Below, in pieces: positions 36,310 through 45,172 of a stretch of DNA of 64,000 bases (its first letter is position 1; every line of letters starts with the position of its first letter). Both the position numbers and the translations under genes were made by a program. The notes beneath the pieces were generated by a model. The model saw only the letters and a program-made list of their open reading frames with translations, ran no database searches and had not been told where the DNA came from. This DNA is from an uncultured Pelagibacteraceae bacterium (GTDB taxonomy: Bacteria > Pseudomonadota > Alphaproteobacteria > Pelagibacterales > Pelagibacteraceae): NCBI GenBank assembly GCA_902581445.1, contig CACHOG010000001.1:310001-374000 (forward strand), written 5' to 3'.

Positions 36310-38604
36310 ATGTTTTTAATAAGAAAATTCCTTTTAATATTATTTTTATTATTTCCAATCTCTAATTCATTTGGAGCTCCAGTAACTCTTGTCCATACAA
36401 CGCAGTTTAATGATGGTCCTAGTCCAGGTGGTATTGAATTTAATAAAGATGGAACAAAAATGTTTATAGTTCATAATACAAAAGATACAGGTGATGATTA
36501 TGAGGCAATTTATGTATATGATTTATCTACACCTTTTGATTCTTCTGAGAGCTCCAGAACCTATACCGGAGACAGCGAAAGATGTGTTTTAGGAGATGGC
36601 ACCAATGGTATAGATACCAATAACAATGCTGTTCTTTATGATTTGGAATTCAGTAGTGATGGAATGAAATTATTTACTACAAGTAGAATAAATGGCGATG
36701 GTACGAATGTGGACAGGGTTTACAGATTTGATTTAACTTCGCCTTATGATGTTTCAACTTGTTTTTATGTAATGGAAACTACAAATCTTGAAGTTGACGC
36801 TAATATTAATGGAAGTAATGCTGGAACTTTTGATTTAGGGGGATCGGGTCAACACAGTAATAATCACAGACTCCAAGCTTTGGAAATTAATGATGACGGT
36901 ACTAAATTATTTTTAGCTTGGATGGATTTGTCCAATACCAATACTAGATTGTTAGAGTATAATTTAACAACACCATATGACATAACAACACTCCAACTTG
37001 AAACGAATGCCGGAATTTTAATAGGTTCGGGTACCACAACTGATGTAATTAATCCTAATGGAATGAGATTTAGTGCAAATGGAAAAAGAATTTTTGTTGT
37101 TAGTCACCAAGCAGGTGGTAACCAGGGTGTTAGTCAGATTTCCCTTACAAATGCTTATGATACGTCTTCATTTGTTTTAGATGGAAAATATAGTGTAACA
37201 GGTTCAAACAACCAACCAAGAGGTATTGGATTTAGCGCAAATGGTTTAAAAATGTATGTAGGAAGTGATCCAAGCGGAGGTTATGGCACAACTAGAATTT
37301 ATGAATATGATTTAACTTGTCCTTTTAATTTATTTGAAGGTAAATGTGACGCTATAACAGAGGGTGATCGAACAGGTATGGCAGAAGCACAAATGGAACT
37401 TGCAAGAAGAACGATCGACCATTCAACAAATTCAGCTTTGAACAGATTAAAATGGATAAGAAGAAACAAAGATAAACAAGATTTAACAAATTTACAAATT
37501 GATATTAATTTCTCAAATCAAATGATGGCTTCTCTTACAGAAGCAGTAAAAACTGCAGCTACTAAAAAAAACAAACCTTTTAAAGATAAGAATGTATTTT
37601 ATTGGAGTGAAGGAAGTATTTCAGTTGGAAAAGTGGGAGACACCAACGTTTCAACTTCAAAAGAAATTAATGCAAACTCTTTAACTATTGGTGCAGACAA
37701 ATTTACTGACAATAATGGTATTATTGGATGGGCTCTTCGATATGGAAATGATCATACTAAAGTAGGTTACAATGGTAGCAACATGAATGCAGATACATTT
37801 AACCTTACACTGTATAACACTAGACCCTCATCTATTGACAATAAATATATTGATACAATCTTTGGAATTGGAAAACTTAATTTAGATATTCTAAATTTAC
37901 TTGATGGTGAAAATTTAGTTGCCAAAAGATCAGGAAGACAAATGTACGGTACAGTTAAACTTAAAGACGAAATTATCAAAAATACATTAACAATAATTCC
38001 ATCTGTACAAATTGATTTTGGTCACACAATATTTGATTCTTATAAAGAAACTGGTATCTCAGCAATAAGCTTTAAGAAACAACATGTAAAATCTAGAAAT
38101 ATAAGGGCAGCTATTGCAGCGGTAGATAAAATAGAAAATGATAAATATTCAATTAAAAAACATGGAAAATTAGAATACCAAGCTAATTTGAAACGTTCTT
38201 CAAATATTAAATATACATATAAAGACGATTCTTCAAAATCATTTCAAACGAAACTACACTCAGGATCTTTGCACAATATTAATGGTGAGATTGGTGTAGA
38301 TATAATTTTTCCAGAAAATTATAGTATTTTTATAATCTATGAAAGAAAACAGACTTTTGATCATGGAGGTCTACATCATGGATATGGTTCAGGATATACA
38401 GACAACCTCTATATAGCATTAGGTTATTTACCAGGCAAAGATACTGAGTATGCATTAAAATTGAATAGTACAGATAATTTAATGACACAACTTGAGATTA
38501 AAAAAGATATAAAAGGATTTGATTTAATATTTAATTTGAATGATGATTTAACAAATATAGGCGATGCAAGAGAAGCTTATATTGAACTAAATAAAGTCTT
38601 TTAA
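36310..38604 (+). CDS. Secreted beta-propeller/outer-membrane-barrel protein, copy 2
   Basis: A 764-residue paralogue of the preceding protein with its own signal peptide (cleavage after SNSFGA). It also has five beta-propeller-like repeats, for example GIEFNKDGTKMFIV, DLEFSSDGMKLFTT and GIGFSANGLKMYVG. The linker NRLKWIRRNKDKQDL and YWSEGSISVGKVGDTN matches that of copy 1. The C-terminal barrel-like region ends in Phe (ELNKVF), as expected for insertion by the BAM machinery. Loops differ strongly between the two copies while the frame of the repeats is kept, a pattern seen in surface proteins under changing selection. Confidence 0.8.
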   Translation: MFLIRKFLLILFLLFPISNSFGAPVTLVHTTQFNDGPSPGGIEFNKDGTKMFIVHNTKDTGDDYEAIYVYDLSTPFDSSESSRTYTGDSERCVLGDGTNGIDTNNNAVLYDLEFSSDGMKLFTTSRINGDGTNVDRVYRFDLTSPYDVSTCFYVMETTNLEVDANINGSNAGTFDLGGSGQHSNNHRLQALEINDDGTKLFLAWMDLSNTNTRLLEYNLTTPYDITTLQLETNAGILIGSGTTTDVINPNGMRFSANGKRIFVVSHQAGGNQGVSQISLTNAYDTSSFVLDGKYSVTGSNNQPRGIGFSANGLKMYVGSDPSGGYGTTRIYEYDLTCPFNLFEGKCDAITEGDRTGMAEAQMELARRTIDHSTNSALNRLKWIRRNKDKQDLTNLQIDINFSNQMMASLTEAVKTAATKKNKPFKDKNVFYWSEGSISVGKVGDTNVSTSKEINANSLTIGADKFTDNNGIIGWALRYGNDHTKVGYNGSNMNADTFNLTLYNTRPSSIDNKYIDTIFGIGKLNLDILNLLDGENLVAKRSGRQMYGTVKLKDEIIKNTLTIIPSVQIDFGHTIFDSYKETGISAISFKKQHVKSRNIRAAIAAVDKIENDKYSIKKHGKLEYQANLKRSSNIKYTYKDDSSKSFQTKLHSGSLHNINGEIGVDIIFPENYSIFIIYERKQTFDHGGLHHGYGSGYTDNLYIALGYLPGKDTEYALKLNSTDNLMTQLEIKKDIKGFDLIFNLNDDLTNIGDAREAYIELNKVF

Positions 38605-38644
38605 TTTCAATAATTAAGATTAAACTAATCATTGAGGAGTACCG

Positions 38645-39019
38645 ATGAGTTATAAGTGGGATAACAAAAAACCAACTGCACAAATGCTTGGAAGGTGGCA
38701 ACCATTTCATGACGGTCACTACGCTTTATTTAAAGAAATAATTAAAAAAACAGGACAAGTTTGTATTCAAATAAGAGATGTACAGGGAGTAGATGATAAT
38801 CCATTTGATTTTGAAACAGTTAAGAAAAAAATAGAGGAGAGATTAAACCCTGAATTTGAAGGAAGATTTAAAGTGATATTGGTACCAAATATAACTAATA
38901 TTTGTTACGGCAGAGGAGTAGGTTACAAAATTGAGGAAATAGTGTTGTCCGAGGAAATACAAAAAATATCTGCAACAAAAATTAGAGCTAAAATGCGGGA
39001 AGATGGAGATTTAAAGTGA
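38645..39019 (+). CDS. Small nucleotidyltransferase (cytidylyl/adenylyltransferase fold)
   Basis: A 124-residue protein with the HxGH nucleotidyltransferase motif in RWQPFHDGHYALF (His22 to His25) and the second motif ISATKIR (108-114). These define the family of NMN adenylyltransferase and related cytidylyltransferases. It is shorter than most members. A good GAGGAG ribosome site precedes the ATG. Its stop overlaps the GTG start of the 2OG oxygenase by 4 bases. With the kinase at 33701 it could activate a small molecule as a nucleotide derivative; this is inferred. Confidence 0.75.
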   Translation: MSYKWDNKKPTAQMLGRWQPFHDGHYALFKEIIKKTGQVCIQIRDVQGVDDNPFDFETVKKKIEERLNPEFEGRFKVILVPNITNICYGRGVGYKIEEIVLSEEIQKISATKIRAKMREDGDLK

Positions 39020-39867
39020 ATGAAAGACTTAAATCAATTGTTGATTTAGAAAAATATCCAATTCACGATTTAAACTCACCAATAATAAAAAAATTAGTTG
39101 AAAAATGTAAAAAGGAGTTAGACGAAGATAGTTGTTCGACAATTCCAAATTTTATCCTACCAAAGTCATTATCAATAATGAATACTGAGTTAGAAAAGCA
39201 ACTTGATGAAGTTTACATGTCTAAAGAAAAAATTAATCCCTATTTGTATGCCAAAGATGATCCAGAGTTGCCAAAAGATCATCCTAAAAGAACCTTCATG
39301 AATAGATTTAATGGATATTTGAATTCAGATTGTTTTTTAAAAGGTTCCGAAATGAAATTTCTTTACGAAACAGAGGAACTTTTGAAATTTGTTTCCTTAT
39401 GTTTAGGAGTTTCACCAATATATAGATGGGCAGATCCTTTAGCTTGTCATGCATATAATGTTATGGAGCCAGAAGGAATTTTGCCTTGGCATTTTGATAG
39501 TTGTGAATTTACATTAAGTTTAATGATCCAAAAACCTGAGAAAGGTGGAATATTTGAATACTGCCCAAATATAAGAGAACCTGGTAATGAAAATTTTGAT
39601 GAAGTAAAAAAAGTTTTAAACGGAGACAGATCAAGAGTTAGACAATTAAAATTAGAGCCGGGAGATTTGCAAATATTCAAAGGAAGATTCACATTACATA
39701 GAGTAACTAAAGTAGAAGGAAACAAATCTAGATATATGTGTATTCCTGCTTATGTTCTTGATCCTTGGAGAGTAAATACACCAGAGCACTCAAAAGCAAT
39801 TTATGGAAAAGTTTTACCAATCCATTTAGAAAGAAATGTTGCTCGATCAGATGGTTTAACAGATTAA
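39016..39867 (+). CDS. 2-oxoglutarate/Fe(II) oxygenase, HalD/BesD-like
   Basis: A 283-residue double-stranded beta-helix oxygenase. The iron triad is His159 and Asp161 in WHFDSCEF, and His228 in FTLHRV, with Arg239 (NKSRYMC) likely to hold 2-oxoglutarate. The surrounding sequence recalls proteins grouped with the amino-acid halogenases HalD/BesD. Those halogenases have Gly or Ala in place of the Asp, so the intact HxD here argues for hydroxylation or another oxidation. The start is GTG, overlapping the nucleotidyltransferase by 4 bases. The gene ends directly before carnitine dehydrogenase (next ATG). Confidence 0.75.
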   Translation: MNERLKSIVDLEKYPIHDLNSPIIKKLVEKCKKELDEDSCSTIPNFILPKSLSIMNTELEKQLDEVYMSKEKINPYLYAKDDPELPKDHPKRTFMNRFNGYLNSDCFLKGSEMKFLYETEELLKFVSLCLGVSPIYRWADPLACHAYNVMEPEGILPWHFDSCEFTLSLMIQKPEKGGIFEYCPNIREPGNENFDEVKKVLNGDRSRVRQLKLEPGDLQIFKGRFTLHRVTKVEGNKSRYMCIPAYVLDPWRVNTPEHSKAIYGKVLPIHLERNVARSDGLTD

Positions 39868-40806
39868 ATGATTAAAAAGATTGCTGTAATTGGTACTGGA
39901 GTTATAGGTACTGGTTGGATTATTAGATGTTTGGCTCATAATTTTAAGGTCATTGCCTACGACAAAGATCCTAAATTAAAAAAAAAAATAATAGAAGAGA
40001 TAAGAAGAGCATCACCGTTTGTAAAAAAACTATTTAACAAAAAAAAAATCAATATTAAAAATTTTCAATATGTAACTTCTTTAGAAATAGCACTTAAAGA
40101 TGCAGACTTTATTCAAGAAAACACTACAGAAAATTATAAAATTAAAACTAAATTAATGAACCTTATTGGAAAATACGCAAAAAATAATGCAATTATTTCA
40201 TCTAGTTCTTCTGGCCTACTTCCTACAAAAATTTATTCAAAATGCAGAAATCCTGCAAGAACTATGATTGGACATCCATTTAATCCTGTTTACCTGTGTC
40301 CTGGAGTTGAAGTAGTTGCTGGAAAAAAAACTAAAAAAAAATTTTTAAATAAAGCCAATAAATTTTATAAATCTATTTCTATGAATCCAATTATCGTTAA
40401 AAAGGAATTACCTGGATATTTAGCAGATAGATTACAAGAAGCGTTATGGAGGGAAGGTTTGCATATTATTAATGAAGGTTATGCAACCACTAAAGATTTA
40501 GATAGAGCTATAGAGGACGGGCCAGGACTTAGATGGTCTTTGATGGGAACATTTTTAACTTTTCACCTAGCAGGTGGTAAACTTGGAATGAAACATATGT
40601 TAGAACAATTTGGACCAGCATTAAAATTACCTTGGACAAAATTAAAAGCTCCGAAACTTTCAAAAAAATTATCTAGTAGAGTTATTAGTGGTACAAAATC
40701 ACAAGCAAAAGGCAAGTCTGTGGCAATGATCTCCAGCATCCGTGATGAATATCTAGTTAATCTTCAAAAGCTTAGAAAGAAATATGAAGACAAATTAAGG
40801 AAATGA
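39868..40806 (+). CDS. cdhA: L-carnitine 3-dehydrogenase
   Basis: Oxidises L-carnitine to 3-dehydrocarnitine with NAD. The 312-residue 3-hydroxyacyl-CoA-dehydrogenase-fold protein has the NAD motif VIGTGVIGTGW (7-17). It has the segments DADFIQE, SSSSGLLPTKIYSK, GHPFNPVYLCPGVEVV, LADRLQEALWREGLHIINEG and FGPALKLPWT. From memory, these match Pseudomonas CdhA far better than 3-hydroxybutyryl-CoA dehydrogenase. The cleavage enzyme (60528-61412) and a thioesterase (45173-45643) that complete the pathway also occur in this window. Confidence 0.85.
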   Translation: MIKKIAVIGTGVIGTGWIIRCLAHNFKVIAYDKDPKLKKKIIEEIRRASPFVKKLFNKKKINIKNFQYVTSLEIALKDADFIQENTTENYKIKTKLMNLIGKYAKNNAIISSSSSGLLPTKIYSKCRNPARTMIGHPFNPVYLCPGVEVVAGKKTKKKFLNKANKFYKSISMNPIIVKKELPGYLADRLQEALWREGLHIINEGYATTKDLDRAIEDGPGLRWSLMGTFLTFHLAGGKLGMKHMLEQFGPALKLPWTKLKAPKLSKKLSSRVISGTKSQAKGKSVAMISSIRDEYLVNLQKLRKKYEDKLRK

Positions 40807-40821
40807 TTGTACTTAAATATC

Positions 40822-41595
40822 ATGACCGTATTAGTAAAAAATCTTGGAAATGGAATTAAGAATGTAAAAATTAATGATCCAAAGTCATATAATTCATTAA
40901 CTTTTGCAACTTTAAACCTACTTTTAAAAACCTTTCAGAAAATGGACAAAGATAATTCGACAAGAGTAATTATCTTAGAAGGAGTTGGTAAAGGCTTTAG
41001 CGCAGGTCATAATCTCAAAGAAGTAAGAGGACTTAAAAAAAGATCAAAATATTTAAAACTATTTAACCTTTGTTCAAAGTTAATGATCCAAATTGTAGAA
41101 GGACGTAAACCTGTAATTGCGAAAGTTCATGGCGCTGCTTATGCGGCTGGATGTCAATTAGTTGCAAGTTGTGACTTAGCTTATAGTACCAATGATGCAA
41201 TCTTTGCAACGCCAGGTGTTAATATTGGATTGTTCTGTAGCACACCTATGGTTGCAGTAAGTAGAAAAGTTACAAGAAAAAGAATGATGAAAATGCTTCT
41301 TACAGGAGAACCAATTAAAGCAAACTATGCAAAAGAAGTTGGCTTAATAAATGATCATTTTTCAAAAAAGAATTTAAACAAAGAAGTTATGAAAATTGCT
41401 AAAACAATTTCTTCAAAATCAAATTTAACAATTAAAATTGGAAAACAAGCTTTCTATAAACAGTTAGAAATGCCATTAAAAAAAGCTTATGATTTCACAG
41501 CAAAAATGATGACGCTTAACATGATGTCAATTGATGCCAAAGAAGGTATTCAGGCATTTTTAGAAAAAAGAAAACCCAAATGGAAAAATAGATAA
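40822..41595 (+). CDS. Enoyl-CoA hydratase/isomerase family protein
   Basis: A 257-residue crotonase-fold protein. The oxyanion-hole segments GKGFSAGHNLKEV and KVHGAAYAAGCQLVASCD are clear, followed by FATPGVNIGLFC. I set the start at the ATG at 40822 rather than the TTG at 40807. It follows carnitine dehydrogenase closely. The usual second catalytic Glu positions are not obvious; the substrate could be carnitinyl-CoA/crotonobetainyl-CoA or an ordinary acyl-CoA. The stop shares a base with the next ATG. Confidence 0.83.
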   Translation: MTVLVKNLGNGIKNVKINDPKSYNSLTFATLNLLLKTFQKMDKDNSTRVIILEGVGKGFSAGHNLKEVRGLKKRSKYLKLFNLCSKLMIQIVEGRKPVIAKVHGAAYAAGCQLVASCDLAYSTNDAIFATPGVNIGLFCSTPMVAVSRKVTRKRMMKMLLTGEPIKANYAKEVGLINDHFSKKNLNKEVMKIAKTISSKSNLTIKIGKQAFYKQLEMPLKKAYDFTAKMMTLNMMSIDAKEGIQAFLEKRKPKWKNR

Positions 41596-42062
41596 TGACC
41601 GACGATCAGATTAAAAATATTTTAGAAAAGTCAAAAACAATTGCAATGATTGGTATTAGTTCAGAAAAAAAAGGTGAAGATCCAAAAAATTTAAAAAGAA
41701 AACCTGCAAATGTAGTGATGAAATATATGCAAGATTTTGGTTATAAAGTTTATCCAATTAATCCTTTTGCAGAAGGTGAAATAGTTAATAATGAAAAAGT
41801 GTTAGCTGACCTAAAAAATGTTCCAGAAAAAATAGATATTGTTGATGTATTTAGACCTTCAAAAGAAACACCAGGTATTGCCCAACAAGCTAAAGAAATT
41901 GGATCAAAAGTTTTATGGTTGCAATACGGAATTCATAGTGACGAAGCAAAAGCAATTGCTGAAAGTTCGAATATGGAGTTTATATCTAATAGATGTATTA
42001 AGCAGGAATACCAAAAGATTTTTCAAAAATCTAATCCTGTCTTTCCAGCACTGAAAAATTAG
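41595..42062 (+). CDS. CoA-binding domain protein
   Basis: A 155-residue stand-alone CoA-binding (Rossmann-like) protein. It shows KTIAMIGISSEKKGEDPKN near the N-terminus, VMKYMQDFGYKVYPINPFAEGE, and VDVFRPSKETPGIAQQA, followed by VLWLQYGIHSDEA. This is the common YccU-like family of unknown exact role. It overlaps the genes on both sides by a base, so it is part of the same transcript as the crotonase and MsrA genes. Confidence 0.85.
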   Translation: MTDDQIKNILEKSKTIAMIGISSEKKGEDPKNLKRKPANVVMKYMQDFGYKVYPINPFAEGEIVNNEKVLADLKNVPEKIDIVDVFRPSKETPGIAQQAKEIGSKVLWLQYGIHSDEAKAIAESSNMEFISNRCIKQEYQKIFQKSNPVFPALKN

Positions 42063-42634
42063 TGAAAAAGTTTTTATTGATAAGTTTTATTTTTTTTTTG
42101 GCAACCAATGTTGTTAAATCTGAAATATCAAAAGCTTATTTTGCTGGTGGATGTTTTTGGTGTATGGAAGAGGTTTTTGAAAAAACCGAGGGTGTTATTG
42201 AAGTAGTTTCAGGGTACTCAGGTGGAACCTCAAAAAATCCTACTTATAAAGAAGTTACATATGGTGACACAGGACATTTTGAAGTTGTTGAAGTTGTTTA
42301 TAATAAATCAAAAATAAATTTTGAAAATCTAGCAAATATTTTTTGGAAAAATATCGATCCTTTCGATAAGGCAGGTCAGTTTTGTGATAAAGGATACAGT
42401 TATAGGTCTGTTGCGTTTTATACAAATAATGATGAAAAAAAACTTATAAATGATGATATTCAAGAAATTGAGAAAAAGTTTAATCAAAAAGTAGTTACAT
42501 ATGTAAGGAAATTTGAAATATTTTATAAAGCAGAGGAACATCATCAAGATTATTATAAAGAGAAATTTTTAAATTATTTGTTATATAAAGAGGGATGTGG
42601 AAGACAAAGAAAATTAGATAATATTTGGCAATGA
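42062..42634 (+). CDS. msrA: Peptide methionine sulfoxide reductase MsrA, exported
   Basis: Reduces methionine-S-sulfoxide in proteins. The 190-residue protein starts with a hydrophobic signal-like stretch (about 1-20), so it may act in the periplasm. The active site is GGCFWCMEEVF with catalytic Cys31 and Cys34. The GYSGGTSKNPTYKEV, GDTGHFEVVEV and AEEHHQDYY blocks complete the family pattern. The start is GTG, overlapping the previous gene. Its TGA overlaps the following ATG. Confidence 0.9.
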   Translation: MKKFLLISFIFFLATNVVKSEISKAYFAGGCFWCMEEVFEKTEGVIEVVSGYSGGTSKNPTYKEVTYGDTGHFEVVEVVYNKSKINFENLANIFWKNIDPFDKAGQFCDKGYSYRSVAFYTNNDEKKLINDDIQEIEKKFNQKVVTYVRKFEIFYKAEEHHQDYYKEKFLNYLLYKEGCGRQRKLDNIWQ

Positions 42635-43200
42635 AAAATATTTTTTTAGTATATGGACATTATAATGATAATTCATTTAATGCGGCGATAAGAGAAACTT
42701 TTTTAGAGGAAGCAAAACAAAAAGGATTTTCTGTAGATTGTGTAGATCTATATAAAGAAAAATTCGACCCAGTATTTGCAGGTGAAAAACCAGATGATAC
42801 AGTCCTAGATCACCAAAAGCGAATTGAAAAATCAAATATAATTGTTTTGATTGCACCTATTTGGAATTTTAGAATGCCAGCAATTGTTGAGGGATGGATA
42901 GACAAAGTTTTATCCCCACCTTGGGCATTTAGATTTAAAAAAATTATAGGTAATTATGGTTATCCTATTGGAAACTTAAAAGGAAAAAGAGCAGTAGTAT
43001 TTTGTACTTATGGATCACCTCAATTTGCAATTCGAACTTTTTTTTTAAATATGCCAACTAAAAGATTAAGACGAGGTGTATTTAATATATGTGGGATAAC
43101 TAATGTAATATATAAAAGGTATTTTGCAGTTCCTTTTGTTTCTGATCAAAAAAGAAAAAAATTTTTAGAAGATGTTAGAAAAACAGTAAGAAGTTTATAA
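42631..43200 (+). CDS. Flavodoxin-like NAD(P)H dehydrogenase (quinone)
   Basis: A 189-residue flavodoxin-fold oxidoreductase of the MdaB/NQO type. It has the FMN-binding start NIFLVYGHYNDNSFNAAIRE, APIWNFRMPAIVEGWIDKV and the FCTYGSPQFAIR segment. I prefer the ATG at 42631, overlapping the msrA stop (ATGA). It is the last gene of the plus-strand run, converging with the 2OG oxygenase gene at 43206. A role in quinone or flavin reduction is likely; the natural acceptor is unknown. Confidence 0.85.
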   Translation: MKNIFLVYGHYNDNSFNAAIRETFLEEAKQKGFSVDCVDLYKEKFDPVFAGEKPDDTVLDHQKRIEKSNIIVLIAPIWNFRMPAIVEGWIDKVLSPPWAFRFKKIIGNYGYPIGNLKGKRAVVFCTYGSPQFAIRTFFLNMPTKRLRRGVFNICGITNVIYKRYFAVPFVSDQKRKKFLEDVRKTVRSL

Positions 43201-43205
43201 CTAAT

Positions 43206-44174
43206 CTATCTTGTATACTCGACAAATTTCTTAAGAGATTTATTTATAAAACTTTCATAAGAAATAGATTGTTTTTTTAAATTAGTTCCATTTAAAAATG
43301 ATTTAGACATTTTAAAATCGTAAGAAGGCTCAAAAAAGAAAGGTACCGAAATTCTTTCTGATTTATTCCAAAGAACTCTATGATTTGTAGCCTTAAACTT
43401 TCCTTTACTTAGATATTCTAAGGCTCTACCAGTATTAACAACTAGAGCATTTTTATTAAAAGGTACATCATACCATTTCTTGTTTTTTCTATTTTGAACT
43501 TGTAGTCCTCCTACTTTATCTTGATATAAAACTGTAAATATCCCACTATCCACATGTGTTTCACAACCCAATGCAACGCCATCTTGTTTAGAAATTTCCA
43601 CAGGTTTACTTTGAATTGGATAAAAATTAAATCTTAAAGTACTCAGTGTTTTAAATCTTGAAAAGGCTTTACCGGATAATAAAGGATCTTTCTTGTATAG
43701 TTTGATAATACTCTTGAAAAGTAATTCGCTTAATAAATAAATATCATCATAATAGTTTGATAAATGATTTATTGAATCTTTTTGGAAACATTTTTCCAAA
43801 TCTAAGCACTCTATATATTGATTTTTAATTTTCTGTGAAAAACTTTCTGATACTCTTAAGTCTCCAATATCCAAACCTTCTTTTCCATTTACGTCACTTG
43901 GAAAGTAGCCCCTATAAAAGTTTTTATTTTTTTTATTCCATTTATTTGGAGAAAGTTTAATTTTTTCTTTTTTGTTAAGTTTAAAAAATTTTTCTCCAAT
44001 TTTTACAATTTTTTTAATTCTTTTATGATCAATACCGTGACCAATAACTTGAAAAAAACCAACCTCAACACAAGCTTTCTCAATCTTTTTAATGATCTTC
44101 AGCGATTCTTTGGAACCCAGATCTTTGCTAACTAATGATGAAATATTTATAGTTGGTATATAGTTTTGTTTCAT
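43206..44174 (-). CDS. 2-oxoglutarate/Fe(II) oxygenase, isopenicillin-N-synthase-like
   Basis: A 322-residue oxygenase. The N-terminal DIOX_N-like region carries ACVEVGFFQVIGHGID. The C-terminal jelly roll has the iron ligands His207 and Asp209 in ETHVDSG and His265 in ATNHRVLWN, and the 2OG pair Arg274/Ser276 in RISVPFFFEP. The substrate is unknown; this family acts on amino acids, peptides and small secondary compounds. It overlaps the DMT exporter gene by one base in an operon with a thioesterase and an SDR. Confidence 0.87.
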   Translation of the reverse strand: MKQNYIPTINISSLVSKDLGSKESLKIIKKIEKACVEVGFFQVIGHGIDHKRIKKIVKIGEKFFKLNKKEKIKLSPNKWNKKNKNFYRGYFPSDVNGKEGLDIGDLRVSESFSQKIKNQYIECLDLEKCFQKDSINHLSNYYDDIYLLSELLFKSIIKLYKKDPLLSGKAFSRFKTLSTLRFNFYPIQSKPVEISKQDGVALGCETHVDSGIFTVLYQDKVGGLQVQNRKNKKWYDVPFNKNALVVNTGRALEYLSKGKFKATNHRVLWNKSERISVPFFFEPSYDFKMSKSFLNGTNLKKQSISYESFINKSLKKFVEYTR

Positions 44175-45121
44175 TATCTGTTTGGTGTATCTGTTGCTAT
44201 CATCTGACCTCTTACTTTTTCTCTAAAGTAAATATAGAACCCAGCTGCAATAATGATTGCTGCACCTAAAAAAGTTCTAGGCACTGGAATAGTTTCGAAA
44301 AGAATATAACCAGCTAGCATAGCCCAAACAATATATGAGTATTCAAACAATGATACAATTGATGGAGATGCAATACTGTAAGCTGAGAAAACACAAAAGA
44401 ATGATATAGATGCAACAATCCCCATAACAAGAACGTATGGCCATGAAGCTGAAGGATTAGTAAACCACTCTCTTACAATAAATTGCATTGTTGGATCTGT
44501 AAAAGTATTAAATTTTCCATCCCCAGTTATTAAAAATATCATCAAACCTGCAAACGTTGCAAAAATATAAAGCCAAGTCATCTGAGTATAAATACTGTCT
44601 TTGTCAGATGTATATTTTGTTATTGTCATTGAACATGAGTAACAAATAGCACAAGCAACTGGTGCTAATTTAAAATAATCAAAGTCTTCCCAGTTTGGGT
44701 CTAAAACTATTATTACACCAATAAATCCAACTACAATCGCAGACCATCTTCTTATACCAATTTGCTCTTTTAGAAAAAATTTAGCAAACATTGACATAAA
44801 AAAAGGACAGGAGAAGAAAAGTGCACTCGTCATAGCAAGTGTCATAAAAGTTAAAGATATATAAAAAAAACTAAATCCAAAAAAGAAACAGATTACTCTT
44901 AAAAGAGTTAAAAAAGGGTAGTGTGTTTTTAAAGTAATATGTTTTTTTGTTATTATTACAAATGCCAAAAGTATAGTCGCTTGGATTAGTGTTCTACCAA
45001 GGTATAATTCAAATAACGCAATATCTTCGAAAATAAATTTAATAAGAGAGTCCTGAATGGAAAAAAAGGCCATACCAGTCATTATAAAAAAAATACCTTT
45101 TGTATTATTATTTGCTTCCAT
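44174..45121 (-). CDS. EamA/DMT-family membrane transporter
   Basis: A 315-residue protein with about ten transmembrane segments arranged as two EamA repeats. RTLIQATILLAF and RWSAIVVGFIGVIIVLDPNW mark the end of the first repeat, and IVSLFEYSYIVWAMLAGYILF belongs to the second. Family members export or import small metabolites. It is translationally coupled to the downstream 2OG oxygenase gene. It resembles the protein at 50890-51822 (same RWSAI-IGF-G motif). Confidence 0.85.
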   Translation of the reverse strand: MEANNNTKGIFFIMTGMAFFSIQDSLIKFIFEDIALFELYLGRTLIQATILLAFVIITKKHITLKTHYPFLTLLRVICFFFGFSFFYISLTFMTLAMTSALFFSCPFFMSMFAKFFLKEQIGIRRWSAIVVGFIGVIIVLDPNWEDFDYFKLAPVACAICYSCSMTITKYTSDKDSIYTQMTWLYIFATFAGLMIFLITGDGKFNTFTDPTMQFIVREWFTNPSASWPYVLVMGIVASISFFCVFSAYSIASPSIVSLFEYSYIVWAMLAGYILFETIPVPRTFLGAAIIIAAGFYIYFREKVRGQMIATDTPNR

Positions 45122-45172
45122 ATTCTGTACCTACAACAAAAAACTTATCTTTTTAATTTGAAAAGAATGAAA

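Noticed and set aside
34134-38604. Mobile element or prophage carrying the two surface-protein genes
   Set aside because: No integrase, transposase, tRNA edge or direct repeats were seen; tandem duplication explains the pair.
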